Under the pieces are notes generated by a model, which saw nothing but the letters and a program-made list of their open reading frames with translations, was not told the origin of the DNA and ran no database searches. Shown piece after piece: positions 1 to 13,290 of a stretch of DNA of 64,000 nucleotides. The stretch comes from Phoebastria nigripes (taxonomy: Eukaryota > Chordata > Aves > Procellariiformes > Diomedeidae). Location of the stretch: assembly GCA_035582835.1 (NCBI GenBank), contig JAYKAV010003133.1:246707-310706 (forward strand). The letters run 5' to 3'. Within the stretch, counting starts at the first letter, position 1, and each line of letters opens with the position of its first letter. The translations under genes were made by a program, and so were the position numbers.

Positions 1-290
1 AGAAGAAAACAAGGCAAAAAGGACTGGCAATTAGCAGGGCTTCAGGGAGTGGAGCTGCTGAGCTGAGAAAAGTATATTTGATAACCAAACAGGAGAAAGA
101 ATACAGGTAGAGTCAGATTAGGTTCACTAGAACGAGACTAAAAATCAAGGATCAGGCTAAGCAGACAGAGACTGGGCAGCCTCCCAGGCAAAGTAATGTT
201 GCTAGGTGGCTGTTAATGTCGGAGAACTAAACGCTGATGCTGAAGGGCTGGTGTGCCCCATTGCTCACTCCAAGTTCCCATTTCCCCCAG
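1..290. other. Non-coding flank, no recognised feature
   Basis: Mixed-composition DNA at the window edge with no recognised gene or repeat. Its last 16 bases form a pyrimidine-rich stretch ending in CAG at 290, which could act as a splice acceptor for the candidate exon that follows. Confidence 0.5.
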
Positions 291-450
291 TACAGATCCA
301 AGGCAAGACCTGGGCGCACACCAGATACGCCTTGGCCTCCCTGGCAGGAAAGCCAGCCATCTCAGTAGGGCAGGAGCTGCAGTGGTCACAAGAGCTTCCC
401 ATGGCCTTCATGATCCAGGAACCAGCCCTGCACTTGCAGCTATGCTGCAG
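291..450 (+). other. Candidate exon (unrecognised), very tentative
   Basis: A 160-base segment clearly GC-richer than its surroundings. It is preceded by a pyrimidine tract ending in CAG (275-290) and followed by CAG|GTAATG (donor GT at 451-452), so it has the outline of an internal exon. Two plus-strand frames are open across it; the frame entered from 206 meets a stop at 452-454, immediately after the donor. The predicted residues match no family I recognise. A non-coding RNA exon, an old repeat fragment or chance are all possible. There is no transcript or conservation evidence in hand, so only the splice-site arrangement supports this call. Confidence 0.15.
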
Positions 451-454
451 GTAA

Positions 455-3400
455 TGAAATTTCTGTCTCTGGACTCATTTCTAAGGCAAAGCTTTGTTAT
501 TTATCAGCAAGCTACAAATATTTTTCTAAGATCTGAAAAAGAGGAGGTAAGGTCTGCACCTGTCCTTGTATCCAAATTGGCTCTCCTTGTGTACAGACGT
601 CAAACCAGTTTTACAAGAATGTTCCAGAGGTGTTGCCTTGCAACACAAAGTTACACATTACTTGTCCTTCAACAACCCTTTCCAAAGAGACAATACACAC
701 TACCACATATTTGCTCTGTGTTTCTTTGCTCAGCACTTCCTCTGATCCTTTTGCACTCTACAGTTTGTGCTTTTTCAGAAGATAGGCACACAGCGTCCAC
801 CTCTTTCCTGTCTTTTCTTGATGAAGGTTCTGAAAATATTTTTTATATTCTTTATACAGTTGCTTTTGCTTAGCTACCACCTCCCCAGAATAAGCCAAAA
901 TTCCTCAAGACCACGATTTTCTTTGCCCATATTCTTACATTTTATTTTAATTTGAATAATAGACACATAAACCCAGTTCTATGACGTTAACAGATTTGAT
1001 CCATTGTGCCTATCTGTCTCTCCATCTTTATCCCCCCTCCATATATATGCATATATATGTATATTTATACATGTACCCCTCCTCCATAATCTCTTATAAT
1101 ATTTACAACAGCATACAACACCATTATTTTTGGCTAAATAGTTTAATGGTCTGATTTCTGGTTTCAGCTGAACAACACTGGAGCAGGTGAAAGGATCAGG
1201 TTCAAGGATACTACTCTATAACAACTACAGACTTAGCTGGCCTAATTTTATGTTTGATATTGGTATTTCTGGTACTACCACATCTGGTAAATAGCAACCA
1301 ACCATCCGAAATCAACACAGAATAATGCTTGTTGTTCTTAAATACAGTATCATCTGTGTCACAAAGATCTGCTTCGAAGTTGTTATAAGGGCAAGATATT
1401 AATAGCCATCACTATCTTTGGCAGTTGGATTTTATGTTGCAGCTTCTGCAGCGACAGACCATATCCTCTGGGAGAGGACTGTCACACTTTGTGAAACAGT
1501 TTTTCTGAGCAGGCTCACCTAGTTTCAGTATCAGACTCCTATGTCTTCCTTCTTCATTTCTATCCCATGATGAAAACAAGTTTTCTGTTACCACAGAGTC
1601 TTTTCCTCTTTCATCTCTGCTTGTAAATCATACAACTGAAACTGAAAAAGAAAAGTTTCTGAAATCCAGAAGCCTTTTCTAACTCCTTTTTTGTAGTCGT
1701 CTTTCAAAACTCATGACATTTTTCTACCAAAACTGGTCTCCCTTGGGAAAAAGAAACCAATGCGTTTCCTTCCTTGCATACAGTACAGCTAGAGATCCTT
1801 TTTCTGCTTCTGCACACCGACACTCAGCTTCAGTCCAAGCTTTGGAAACATATGCTACCAGTCTCAAGCGATCACCCTGCCTTTGTACAAGTGTGGCCCC
1901 AAGGCCTTGCTTACAAGCATCAGGTGAGAACTTTGTCTAGCACTTATTGTACTCGAATGTCAGGACAGTTGCTTTCTGTTTGAATTGTGTGAGAATTTCA
2001 AACTCCATGATTGGTTGGTATCTCTTACCTGTTCTGCACTTTTACTAATTAAGAAAGGCCTTTAAGTAAATAAATGGACTAGGTAAAAACTTTCCCCGAA
2101 ACATACTCTTCCCATGAATTTTTGTAAACCATTTTCTTTCTATAGGTCAAGGAATCACCTCTGTCCTGCTGAGACTTATCCATATCCCATAACAAGACCC
2201 TTCTCCTAATTCTGTGGTTTCTTTACCTTACATTTGTTGTGTTTTAAATCTGCAACATGAGACATTTTCAGAGCTTATCTGAATGTCTGGTTATATTCCT
2301 GCATTGTTTCATCTTACATTAGACTATCCTCCATGTAATACCTTAATAATCTGAATAGCTTCAACTGTTTATATATTTTGGGACTGTACTTCAGTTACAA
2401 AGCATAACTCCAAAGGTAAGCCAGCAGAGCCACAGTTCCCCAAACAAAGTATTAAAAGCTTACAAACTTATTTTTAAAGAAAAAAAGAAAAATTATCACA
2501 ATCAACGCAGAATATTGAACACNTTTTTTGCCACAAAATTTCTTCTTTAATAGCTAGGGGTTGATTTTTTTTTTATCATAGTTGTTTAAATTCTTTGTGA
2601 TCATCTCCTGCTATTGAAATCTAGCTACTGAAGAATGAATCCATTCAGCATGCTTTTGAACTCTCTCTAGAATACCAAANGTAACCAATCTACCTAAACT
2701 GTCATTAAGATTGAGAGGTTTCTTTTGAGCATGGTAGGACAATTCTTATTACATGTATTCCTGTATAATTGGGTTCTCTTATCTGTTTCATATTCTGCTG
2801 ATGTATTACCTCTTCTATTAAAGATGTCTTGGAAAGATATTTTATATCTCTAAGGATTTCTGCCCTACAGTATACAGTCTTTAAAAAAAATAATTAATGT
2901 CTGATCTGTTGGCCTCAGTATTTCTTTTTCCCAAATAATTATGAAATCTATCTTATCANGATCTGATTTATCTTTGCACCTAGCTAAAACCACCCGAAGT
3001 AGGAATGATTCCCTAGCTTCCCAGTCTGAATCTTAGTATGTTGCACAAGACCAGGATTACTCACCACATTCCTTACTGTGTCTCCAGCATCACACTGGTT
3101 GCTTGCCGGTAATGTAATGTTCAGTTTTGGAGATGTAGCTCTCTTGAACAGCCTCCATCAATAAATTTGCTATGCTTTCTTCTTCTGCTGCTGCTCTTTC
3201 TATGCAGAAAAGGTGCATTTCATTACTATGGGGACACACGGTGTGTTCCACTAAAACTTAGGTACCTCTCAGCTGGCACTCCAGTTGCCTATCAGGCCTG
3301 CTAGGCAGAATCAGAATCATCTCCCTCACTCCCAGCTGAGTTCCCTAATAATCCACTACAGTCAGACTTCCTCTTCTCTTTTCTCTTTTATGTCCACAGG

Positions 3401-3545
3401 CTGTTGAATGGCTCAATTTTAAGAGAAGGGGTGAAGAGTCCATTCACCCAGGAGATCTTAGAATCTTCTATGAAGGTGAAGTCCATATGACCATCGATAA
3501 TTATTTCCTTAGATGGATTAAATCCCAAGGGAATAGAAGCACTGG
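455..3545. other. AT-rich DNA without recognisable genes
   Basis: Low-CpG, AT-rich, single-copy-looking sequence. Open frames are short and overlap in several frames, as expected by chance. It contains a short TA-rich microsatellite (1,039-1,072). No transposon ends, tRNA-like folds or CpG island were seen. Confidence 0.6.
1039..1072. repeat. TA-rich microsatellite
   Basis: Imperfect alternating (AT)n/(GTAT)n stretch of about 34 bases. It is a simple sequence, with nothing to suggest a function. Confidence 0.7.
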
Positions 3546-3548
3546 ACA

Positions 3549-3589
3549 TTTCCTATTATTTCCTACTATTATTTCCTATTATTTCTTCC
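3549..3589. repeat. Short tandem repeat, unit about 10 nt
   Basis: Three to four imperfect copies of a pyrimidine-rich ATTTCCTATT-like unit. It is directly followed by a small hairpin, CCCTCCT-TAAAAG-AGGAGGG, with a 7-bp perfect stem. Probably replication slippage. Confidence 0.6.
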
Positions 3590-3614
3590 CTCCTTAAAAG
3601 AGGAGGGAGGTGTC

Positions 3615-6600
3615 TAGTTTAAGACTGGACCCTCCTCTGGAAAGCTTAAATTATCTGTATTTGATAGAGAAAAAAGAAAAATGAAAATTCAAAGTGCGGC
3701 TAAAGATAAACTGATCTCATAGCTTCCAGTGTGGAACTCCCAATTCTGCTGCATGTCTTCTGCCAACTCTGCAGTTTTTGAGGCCCTATAATAAACCTAT
3801 TCAATGAAAAAAATAGCAGGAAAAAAGTATTCTAACCCACAAAAATGTAAAAAGCTTTCTGCCACTTTAATTCCTTGAAGTATTGGAGTGAAAAAAACAA
3901 CCAACCAACTAAACAAACAAAAAGCCAATAAGCCAGCACCACAATGGAGATGGGACATACAGTCTAAGAACAGGAAGCAGCAGTTAGATCAGCTTATCTA
4001 CAATATTAGACCCCACCCTCAGTAAACTAGACTTTTTTTGCAGATGTTTTTCTCTACTGTTTTACTTAATATGGAATTTAAATTGTTATTTTATCACTAT
4101 ATCAGTGTATACTGGAGCTTTTACACAGCCTGCTGTATTTACTGGGAAAGCAGAAAATTGGATAGCGATTATATCATTAAAGACTGTCTCAAAATCCATA
4201 TACAATCTAACTAAGGTTACACAGACAAACAGATCTGACATCAATTTTTGAGTGACCAGCTTTACAATCTTCAAAAGGTTCTCTTAAGTAACTGTCAATG
4301 GGAAATAAATGAGTAAAGACAACACATGGCTGCAATTGCTCAAGGAAGTTGGAAAAAGATCATTCAAAGAATAAAAGATAAAATTAATAAAATCCTTGTG
4401 GATTTTCTTAAATGAATAGTGAAGGTTTAAAATATCAGTTACTTATTTGATTTAGTCAAAATTGAAGTAAAGTTATCTTGAAGAGCACTGCAAAGGAACC
4501 TCTTTAGTATACTGCCCTGAGTGGACAGAGATATTGAATCTAAAGCTTTACATGTTAATAGATCATTCTCTCATTTTGGCTGAAACCGATTTGTCTATTT
4601 CTTTTCATTTTCACGATGAGGTCTTGGTTTTTGCTCCACTACCACTTCTGTTTCTGACATCTTCTCTTGTATCTCCACTTCTGGGGTGCTACATTTGCTT
4701 CAGCAGACCTCTGAAGATTAATCTACATTGTAGCCATGATCATCCATGCCAAGGAGGATTAGGTGCTGCTAATGAGTTATCAATACCACCCCTCACCAGA
4801 CAGAATTAGCCAAGAAGTTTGCCTAGATTAGTATACATGCACAAACAACTATCTAGTTAAGGAGTTAGAATCAAGAACACATTTTTTTCTTTCAGCTGCA
4901 TGAAAAGCATGGTTACATTTTATTTTGATTACTTGATTCAGATCACATGTGTTGCACAACCAGACCAAACGGATCACCTGAGCTTTGATTACCTCTAGAA
5001 ATAACTCCTACAGTACACAAGAAAAAGCTAATTCAAAGGAGCAACTTGCACATTCTCTCAGCATTCACTCTTTCCCTGGAGATGCCAGCAATGAGTCTCA
5101 GTTAGGTGAGACTAACTTTCTTCAAGGTACTCTTGATTATTTACAAATCCCTATACAACCATGATCCATTTTATTTTAGCAGCTGATATCACCCTACTGT
5201 CCGTGATGATACACTCAATTCTGAAGACTGCTAGTCTGTGGGTAATTGTGAAAAGTAATCTGAGCTCAGCAGGTGCCTGGATTTTAGTTTCTGCTTCTTC
5301 TTCCATGATTTAGGATCTTTAGGATTATTTTTTTCTTTGACATGAATCATAAATAATACTTGTCATCATTAAAAGATATTTTAATTCCAACCAAGAAATT
5401 TTTCATTCTGCTAAGTTTTCTTTAAAAAATGTAATAAAATGTGCTATTTCAGAGTTTAAGAATAGTCACTAGTTTTATTATTAAGTTTTTATTCCTTAGG
5501 TGCTATTATAATACATACAAAATGTAAACAAAGATCTGAATGGAAAAAAGTGCATATTTTTAAGCTGCTGGTTACATAATTTACAACCTAAGACAGAAAT
5601 ACTTCATAAAATGTATGAAGTCAAAATCACGTCCTTCTTCTCATACTTGCTAATGGTTCAGAAAATTAATAATGCTGTTATTTATTAATGACTTTATAGT
5701 AAGTCCTATCTGTTATATACTTTAATGAAGCTTAAGCACTGGCTGAAATTTCTAAATGGAACAATAACCAGAGATAATATAAGCAATATGAACTCAAAGA
5801 CTCTTTATTCCTATATGAAACTTTGAACTTGTCCATGTTATCTAAAAATAAACAGAACACATTTTTCGTTGTTAACAACACTGAAAAAAACCATTAAGGG
5901 GTTATCTCAGATTAAAAGAGGGTGAAGAACAAACAAAACTGCAAGTTCAATACGCAACACAAAGTATCAGCACAAAGTATCCACGTTAGCAAATGGATAC
6001 TGTGAACTCAAGGATTCACAATTTTATGTTATGCATGTTCTGCCTTTGCTTCACTCAGAATTTAAAGGAGAGAAGATGTTACAAATAAAAAANGAATAAA
6101 ATATTTTGACATTTTGGGTAAGATACATTTGATGAGCAGCCACTCTTGAAGACAAAAAAACATCTCAATATTAGGGTTAATCTGGCATCCTTTTATTGCA
6201 GGTGAGGAAGGTGTTANTTAAATATTGATGTTGATAATGTCCTACTAAATAATGAATTATATCATGGGAAGGATATTTTACATGAGAAAGAATAAACACA
6301 TAGACCATGTCATGAAAACTGCATTCCAAAGACTTAAGTTTTTGNGGATCCAAACTTCATAAGCTCATGTTGGACAGTGGACTAAACATTACGGTGCATA
6401 TGCAGTATTATCCAGATCTGAAATAACAGCATTATCCAGAAATCCTGAATATCCCCAGACACTGGAGTTGTTAATACTTTTTCTGTGTAGCACCGCTATT
6501 CCAATCACACGGTTAAATGCTGATAACACCAATCTAGCTCTACAGTCAGCTCCCTAACAACAACTGTAGAAGCACTATATTCACATGCAGCATCCGTATT

Positions 6601-8599
6601 ACAGTAATAAAGGTAATATTAAAAAATCCTATACTGGGGTATTTTTATCACTTTTTTAGATTCACACTGTTATCCACTGTGCATTTCTAAAACTATATTG
6701 AGACAAAATGTTATTTAGAGGGTTGTTGAGTAAAATCTAGAACTCCAAAGGTTTTGTGCACAGTCAAATTAATGTCTAAAAGACATCTGTATTTTTTGTT
6801 TTCTCCTTTGCTTTCTCCCCTTTTTTCTTCTCCTTACAGCCAAAAGTTTTATCAGATAGAGTTATTCTGTTAATTACAGTCATGCAATTTCAGTAGCTGT
6901 TCCTGCAGGTAGAAACTGGAGATGTATTTGTAATTATCCTGCAGCATGAAAACACCTACCTTGTATGTTATGATCCAGACTGTGTGGCAATCTGGCATTT
7001 NATTTTCATAATGTTATAAAGTTTGAAAACTTTAGCAAAGTCATTGATGGATTTTTTTGAAAAATTTTTTTTTTTTTTCTCCACTATGTAGTGTCTTTCC
7101 AAGGTGAAAATTGGAATATTTATTTTGTTAACAGACGGGAACTAGGAACTGATTTGGTTCCATGCTCGGAAAGTCCTTTTCCTAAAGGAAGCTTTGCACT
7201 ACAGTTTGAAAACTGAAATGTTTTTAAGGATTCTCATTTTTTGATGAATCATGTGTTTATGACCTTCCTTAGATATCTTTATTCATGGCTCCCTACTACC
7301 TTTTATCACCTCATCAGTAATCATCCCTTGTACAATGTCATTGCATGAGCATAGCCGCACCAGAGATGAATGATGCATTTTCTCTAACATTTATTCTATT
7401 TTTGCTTCCACAGGCCCTACCAAATCCTTGATCAGTTATCATAGTCTCTTTTCATGTTTTGCTGGGTGACTGGTGGTTTGGCAATATGTTTCTCTCTCGA
7501 GTCCCAAACTTCTCTCTTAGGACAAACAGAGAACAAAACTATTCACTTTTCCCATACAAAACAATGCCACAGACATCCCCAAGTTCAAAAGAAATCCATA
7601 AAACTATATTTTATTTTTGGGCTAAACTTTCTGCTGAAATTCTTGCAGATTCTGTTCTTGATCTCATTCCCTCTGGTATTCACAAGGTTTCTGTTTCCTA
7701 CAGCTTAGTCCCAGGACAGCTATAATCTCTCTGCCAGCAGCACTACAGAGAAACCCTTTGTGTCTGTCATCTACTTCAGATCCCAACCCCAGAGCTTTAA
7801 ATCATGAAAGCATCTTCTGACCTTACCTTATTTTTCTTACTAAATCCCATGCATTCTTCTCACTTTGCTCTATTCCACAAACTTTTTGCATGCCCCCAAG
7901 TATGTACAGAAGCTCCTAACAGCCACATAATCCCCCTCCCCGTTTCTCCACACTCTGTGTAAAATGTTTCTTGGCAACTTACGTTGGCATGCAGCAAAAT
8001 CATGTTTGTTTGGATCTGAAGCGTGTGGTACATAATAAATGCCTGACAAAAATGTCTTTTACCAGGATTTAAAATATCAGAACGGTCATGTTCCTTTCCA
8101 GAATGTTTAATCCAGTGACTTTCAGATATCTGAAAACCAGGAAACAAGGAGTTGATGTGTGTGTAACTTAAACTTGTGAATATCAAGAAAAATAAAGCTA
8201 AAATACGTCAGTGAAGCATTGGCTCTACTCTTCCTCCCCAGCTGGCAAAAATCCACATGCATTTCAGCTGGATTCACTGTGCTAAGTGCAGTGATATTGA
8301 ATGGTAAAGGGATTAGTTGGAGCAGCTTGGCAGTATGAGGAGATCTGGGTCTAAGCCAGTACTGGGAGTATTCAAGGAGAGAGAAGTATATGTGTGTCTT
8401 AATCCAATATCAGTGCAAAGAAATTCAAGCCTTTTCTTGTCATGGATTTTTCAGTGTTGTGAGAGTGAAAATCCTGCAGAAAAACCAACTTTATTTATGG
8501 AAGTATATAAAGGGATTGTAAAACATCACATATTTGTGGTTACTTCCTAGCTGTAACCCATGTGGGGATAGCTTCAACTCATTGTAGTTCATTTAGCCA
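3615..8599. other. AT-rich DNA without recognisable genes
   Basis: Mostly AT-rich unique sequence. It includes an A-rich (CAAC/AAAC)n patch near 3,890-3,925 and a two-copy 13-nt tandem repeat (core CACAAAGTATC at 5,958-5,968 and 5,971-5,981). The longest open frame (minus strand, 7,860-8,186, 108 codons) has no recognisable domain and I regard it as chance. Confidence 0.6.
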
Positions 8600-8636
8600 C
8601 ACCTTTTACCTTTTTAAAGGTAAAAAAAAAAAGGTG
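8600..8636. repeat. Palindrome / hairpin with expanded A tract
   Basis: The left arm CACCTTTTACCTTT (8,600-8,613) is mirrored by AAAGGT plus an A-run plus GGTG (8,616-8,636). The central TTACCTTT/AAAGGTAA part is a perfect palindrome. The right arm differs only by extra A bases in its A-run. It could be the core of a small inverted-repeat element or simply slippage in a palindrome. Confidence 0.55.
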
Positions 8637-11600
8637 TTAGGTGTCATCCTAAAGTTATCAAGGGCTCTATTTCCTCTGAAATATGACCTTGTTGGCAAAG
8701 ACTAAGTGTGAATCCGTATGTTGTGGACTTTTAAGGGCATTGCTCAAAGATGGCAGATTAACAAATTCACGGCCTATAATTCAGAATTTTCTGGTTTTAA
8801 AAGGTTAAATTTCACTGATCCTAATCCTTAGGTAGGGCACAAACCCACAGGCAACCTTAACTCAGCATTAATGAAACACTTTCTTTTGTCAGAGAATGGC
8901 TGTATTGAATTGAAAGAGCAATGTCTTTTCAAAAGACCTATTACATAATAATTGCAATATCTGTGAAGTTGTACCTGCATATAAATGCATCTGCAACAGA
9001 AATGTGGTTAGGTAACTGTTGTCATTCTTTTTTTTCATTCAGGCAAAACTTTCCATCAGGAAAACTCACTGCAATTTTACAATGGAAGTAGATTGTTATT
9101 TTAACTTTGTGAAGAAAGGAAGATGGGGCAGAGAGCTGTGAAAAGCTATCAGCAGAACTGTCAGTAGATTCCAGATCTTTAGTCATTGCTCAATATTACT
9201 ATTGATAAATTTCATAATAATTTATGCTCATCTTTTTATTACATCTGGATACTTACAAGGTACTGGTGTACAGTAATGGAATATTTGGAGAGTAGTACCT
9301 GAAAGGGTGTGTGACAGAAATCACCTATATTCCTGTGGCATAGATGATATAGACATCACTTAATGGTTTCATGAAAAACATGCAACAGGATAAACTTACA
9401 ATGTATAACCTCTATACAATTTTCTAGATAGTCCTAGCCTATCTTTTACATTAAGAAGATCAGATGGGGCTCCACAGTTTGTCCAAAAGAGAAGACAAAA
9501 CCTGTAGACTGTTCTTTTTGTTTGAAGTCAATGGGGGTCAATTGGGGTCTCCAATGCAGACATTAAGACAGAACACTTGGAAGTATTTCACAGTCTCATC
9601 ATCTAGACCATCTGTCCCAGAATCAGCTCTTATATATGTTTATTTCAGGGGTCAGCTTTTAATTTTAAAGGTATTCCAAAAGCTTCTTTTGCATAAGTCA
9701 AAACCTNCAAAAATAGTCAAAAAATATTACCTGAGACCCTTGTAAACAGTATTTTCCTAAATTGTAGACCTCAGTGCTACAATGTCTCCACCTGAATTTT
9801 TCAGTAGAAATACAACTGAATACAACATGAGAAACCTTGTACTTTGATGGCAAATGCACTGCCATGCAAAGAAGCAGAAGTACAATGGTTTGAGAAACAA
9901 GATATATTAGTAAGGGCTGAAAAATGCTCAGATAACTAAGTAACCAAGCTAACTCTTGTACAACACACTTGGATATCCCTGCACGATATTGCATCATGCA
10001 TATAAATCTATCGAAGTGTCTTCTGGGGAGAAAACATCTTTATGGAGGCTCTGTGGCATATTTCCAGTGGTGCTAGAAAATGGGTAGTCAGTCATGTCTG
10101 ACCACATCTAGATGTAAAAACAGAAAAATAATCAAAATATTAAAGTCAGTTTCCCCTAAAATATCAGCTGAATTATGCCTCTTCTCATTAAATTTATTTT
10201 TCTGGAGTACTGAAATATTTAACTCTACAATTTAAGCAACATTTTCTGTGTGTTTGTTGTTGGAGAGGCTGTATAAACATACCTCAGAAACACAGAATAA
10301 CAGCAAAAATTGTTTCAATTAAGACCACTTTTCTGCAAGTGTCATGGTCCGTCTTTTCCACATTATCACCCTCAACTGAGACTAGATAGATAAGTCACTA
10401 CTTTCAGTTCATCCTCAGTACAAAGCCATTGTGAAAGACCAACCCTGAAGTATTGTTTTCACCATACAGGACTGTCATAATCTGTAAATCCTCTAGCAGA
10501 ATAAGAATGCAACCTAAATTTTCCTACCCATTCTTATCACTGCTCAAGCCAAATAATTATTTAAGAGGTCTAAAATGCCTTACCTTCTGCACTGACCACT
10601 GGTATTAATATATTTTCCTGTAAGTGAAAAGCATACTACCAGTGAAATTAATTTACTTTCTCTCATCTACCTGTTCAAAATGTAAACTGTCAACACTGAA
10701 CATTGCCCAATGCAAAGGACCCACGGAAAAATGTAACAATAGGCTTGGTAAATATCCTTGCTTTATTCAGAATGCTCCTATTTATCCCCTATCTGTTTTT
10801 TCGCAAAGATCTGTGGAGAACATTGATGTACAGGAACTGCAAGTGATTAACAAGCTGCAGGAAATGCAAGACTGAAGCGTTAAGTAAGTTTCATGCTGTC
10901 AAAAGTTCTGACCTGACAAAACCCCAAAACTTCTATTACTCTTGCCACCCAAATTCACATGCAATCTATAGCCAGTCTCTCTTTCATTCCTATCTTGCCA
11001 GCCCAGTCTCTTGTCCTATATTGGTCTAGTATGATCACTACTGAAGTAAATGGTTACAGACTACACTTTCTAAAATTATTCCAGTATGTCTACAATTTTA
11101 CAATGTGTACATGCTCTAGGAGGTAACATTTCATTGCCCATCAAAGGGGCAATATCATTACACTTCCTTTTTTCTTTTTCAAAACCCTATCTCTGCAGTA
11201 AATATCAAAAGTCTTCTTATGGAGAGGGCATTCAATGGAAGCATCACTGAAAACTAATGAAAGATCCACAGAAATCTTTGATTACAGTCAACTTACCAGT
11301 CTAAGGTAGTTTCTTTTTTCTTTATGAAGACAGCTTCTAAATTTCCAGCCTAAATAGATTCACGGTAAATCATATGCCAACACTATCCTTCAAGGTTAAT
11401 ACTTTTTTTTTTTTTCCTATAGCTGTTATTCTTTTGATATATTTATAAATAACAAAAATATTCTTTCACAGGTATTCTTTTGCTCTTGCAATATCTGCTG
11501 GTAATGCTGACCCTTATTCTCCACTCATTCATGTTGTTTACACATTTATGCAGCTCAGCTGTCTTGATCATCAAAGGCAACAACTTAGTACTTTAGACAA

Positions 11601-12595
11601 TACTTCACCAGTATCTTTAATACTCTCTATCTCTACATAAAACATCTCCGATTTCTCCTATTAGTTATTCTTTTTGCCCAAAATATCGCTTTGTTGACTT
11701 GATGACTGATTAACATACTCATAGTCCTTCCTTTTACTGATGTGCCTCATCATATAACAGAAGTTGCATTATATGTCTCCAGCTGCATTATCTGGTATTT
11801 GCAGAGCTAAATTCCACATGACTGTCAGATAGATACAAATGCCCCAAGAAGGGGTGTAGAGAGAAGGCCTCTGGATGGTCAATCCTACCTTTCCATCTGG
11901 GATGCATAATGTTCCTGAATGGTTCATCACTCCATGGGGATGCTTTCAATCTTTCTAATGACCACTGTATTATCAAGTAAACAAGGATTTCATTTCCAAA
12001 ACCTTGGGCCAAAAGTAATCCAAAATTCATAATTCCAAAATTCAACTTGGACCAAGCCATAGTCAACGAATGCTGCAAACTGTGCTCATGCAACCTGACC
12101 ATTGCAACAACTTTCACATTCGCTCTGGACAATTAACCACCCTTTTCCCTGTTTAACATAGAAATCTCTCTATATAGGAGTAGCCCCAAGCATCCTGCAA
12201 CATGATGTAATGAAATTTAGCTTTTTTTTTCCTCAGATTTTTTTTTAAGCAAAATAATCAACTGTGAATTAGAAGCTGTCAAGTCATAAACTTTAACAAG
12301 ATTTCCCCCCAGTTTATAATGCTAGATGATGCAGCAGACATGCCATCAAAATTTCATTATTATTAAGCTAAGTTCTATCACCCAAGATCAAGGAACATAA
12401 GCAGTTCACTTATTCCAGTTGGAAGTATTGGGTTCATAACATCAAAAAAGTTGGTCACCTCCTACAATTCCTATGATTCCCCAAATTTTAGGCCTATAGT
12501 CTTGTTTTCTGATTTGCTTCCTTGCCTCAGGTAAGGCTGTTGATCATAAATGACTTATAGCCATACCTTGAGTTTCTTGAGGGAATTCGTCAATT

Positions 12596-12617
12596 AAAAA
12601 AAAAAAAAAAAAAAAAA
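12596..12617. repeat. Poly(A) tract, A22
   Basis: Uninterrupted run of 22 A bases. I see no LINE, SINE or processed-gene sequence upstream that would make it a retroposon tail, so it is scored only as a homopolymer. Confidence 0.8.
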
Positions 12618-13229
12618 TTAGGGAAAATGTTACATAAAACCATTGCTCTGTGTACCCTGTTATCCTGATAATCCTGATGGCCTACTAAAGGATCATTGCA
12701 TAACTCAAATATTTCCCTATTGTGCCATTCCTCTAGATACCACCTATAAACACACCTGTTTTTCTACACATACTATATCTAATGAAGTCCCTATAGTCTT
12801 CAGTACTGTCAACAGGAGACCCACACTTCACCTCACAGACAGCCTTGAAATTCTCAGCTGAAACACAGAGAAGTGTGTGGTTGAATCTGGTTACCCTGTC
12901 TGGAATCTAAATAAGATGATATATCAAAATATGTTACACTACGGTATCTACATGGAAAGGTTTTGTGGAGCCTTTCTGAGCCGTAAGATCTTTCTTATAC
13001 TTTAAAAGGATACTGCAATAATCCAAGTGGGAAATTCAGTGTTGAACTGTAATATACACTTTTGCCTGAGGACAGAAATTACAAAAAAAAGAAAGAAAGG
13101 ATTAATTCTATGTCGAACCCTTGATTTAATTCTTAATTTTAAATTATTATCATAAAAAATGCATAGAATACAAGATGGCATAGAATACTTTGCTACTTGA
13201 AAGATGTCCCTGTCTTCAGTTATGAGAGA

Positions 13230-13290
13230 ATAATAATAACAAAAAAAAAAAAACAAAAAAACCAAAAAAAAACCAACCCAAACCAGAAAT
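13230..13290. repeat. A-rich low-complexity tract
   Basis: A-runs interrupted by single C or CC, preceded by (AAT)n. Low-complexity DNA; the short lysine-rich frames across it are artefacts of composition. Confidence 0.75.

Noticed and set aside
12596..12617. Poly(A) tract as the tail of a processed gene or SINE
   Set aside because: No recognisable retroposon body or target-site duplication next to it. The same applies to the runs at 25,402 and 49,449.
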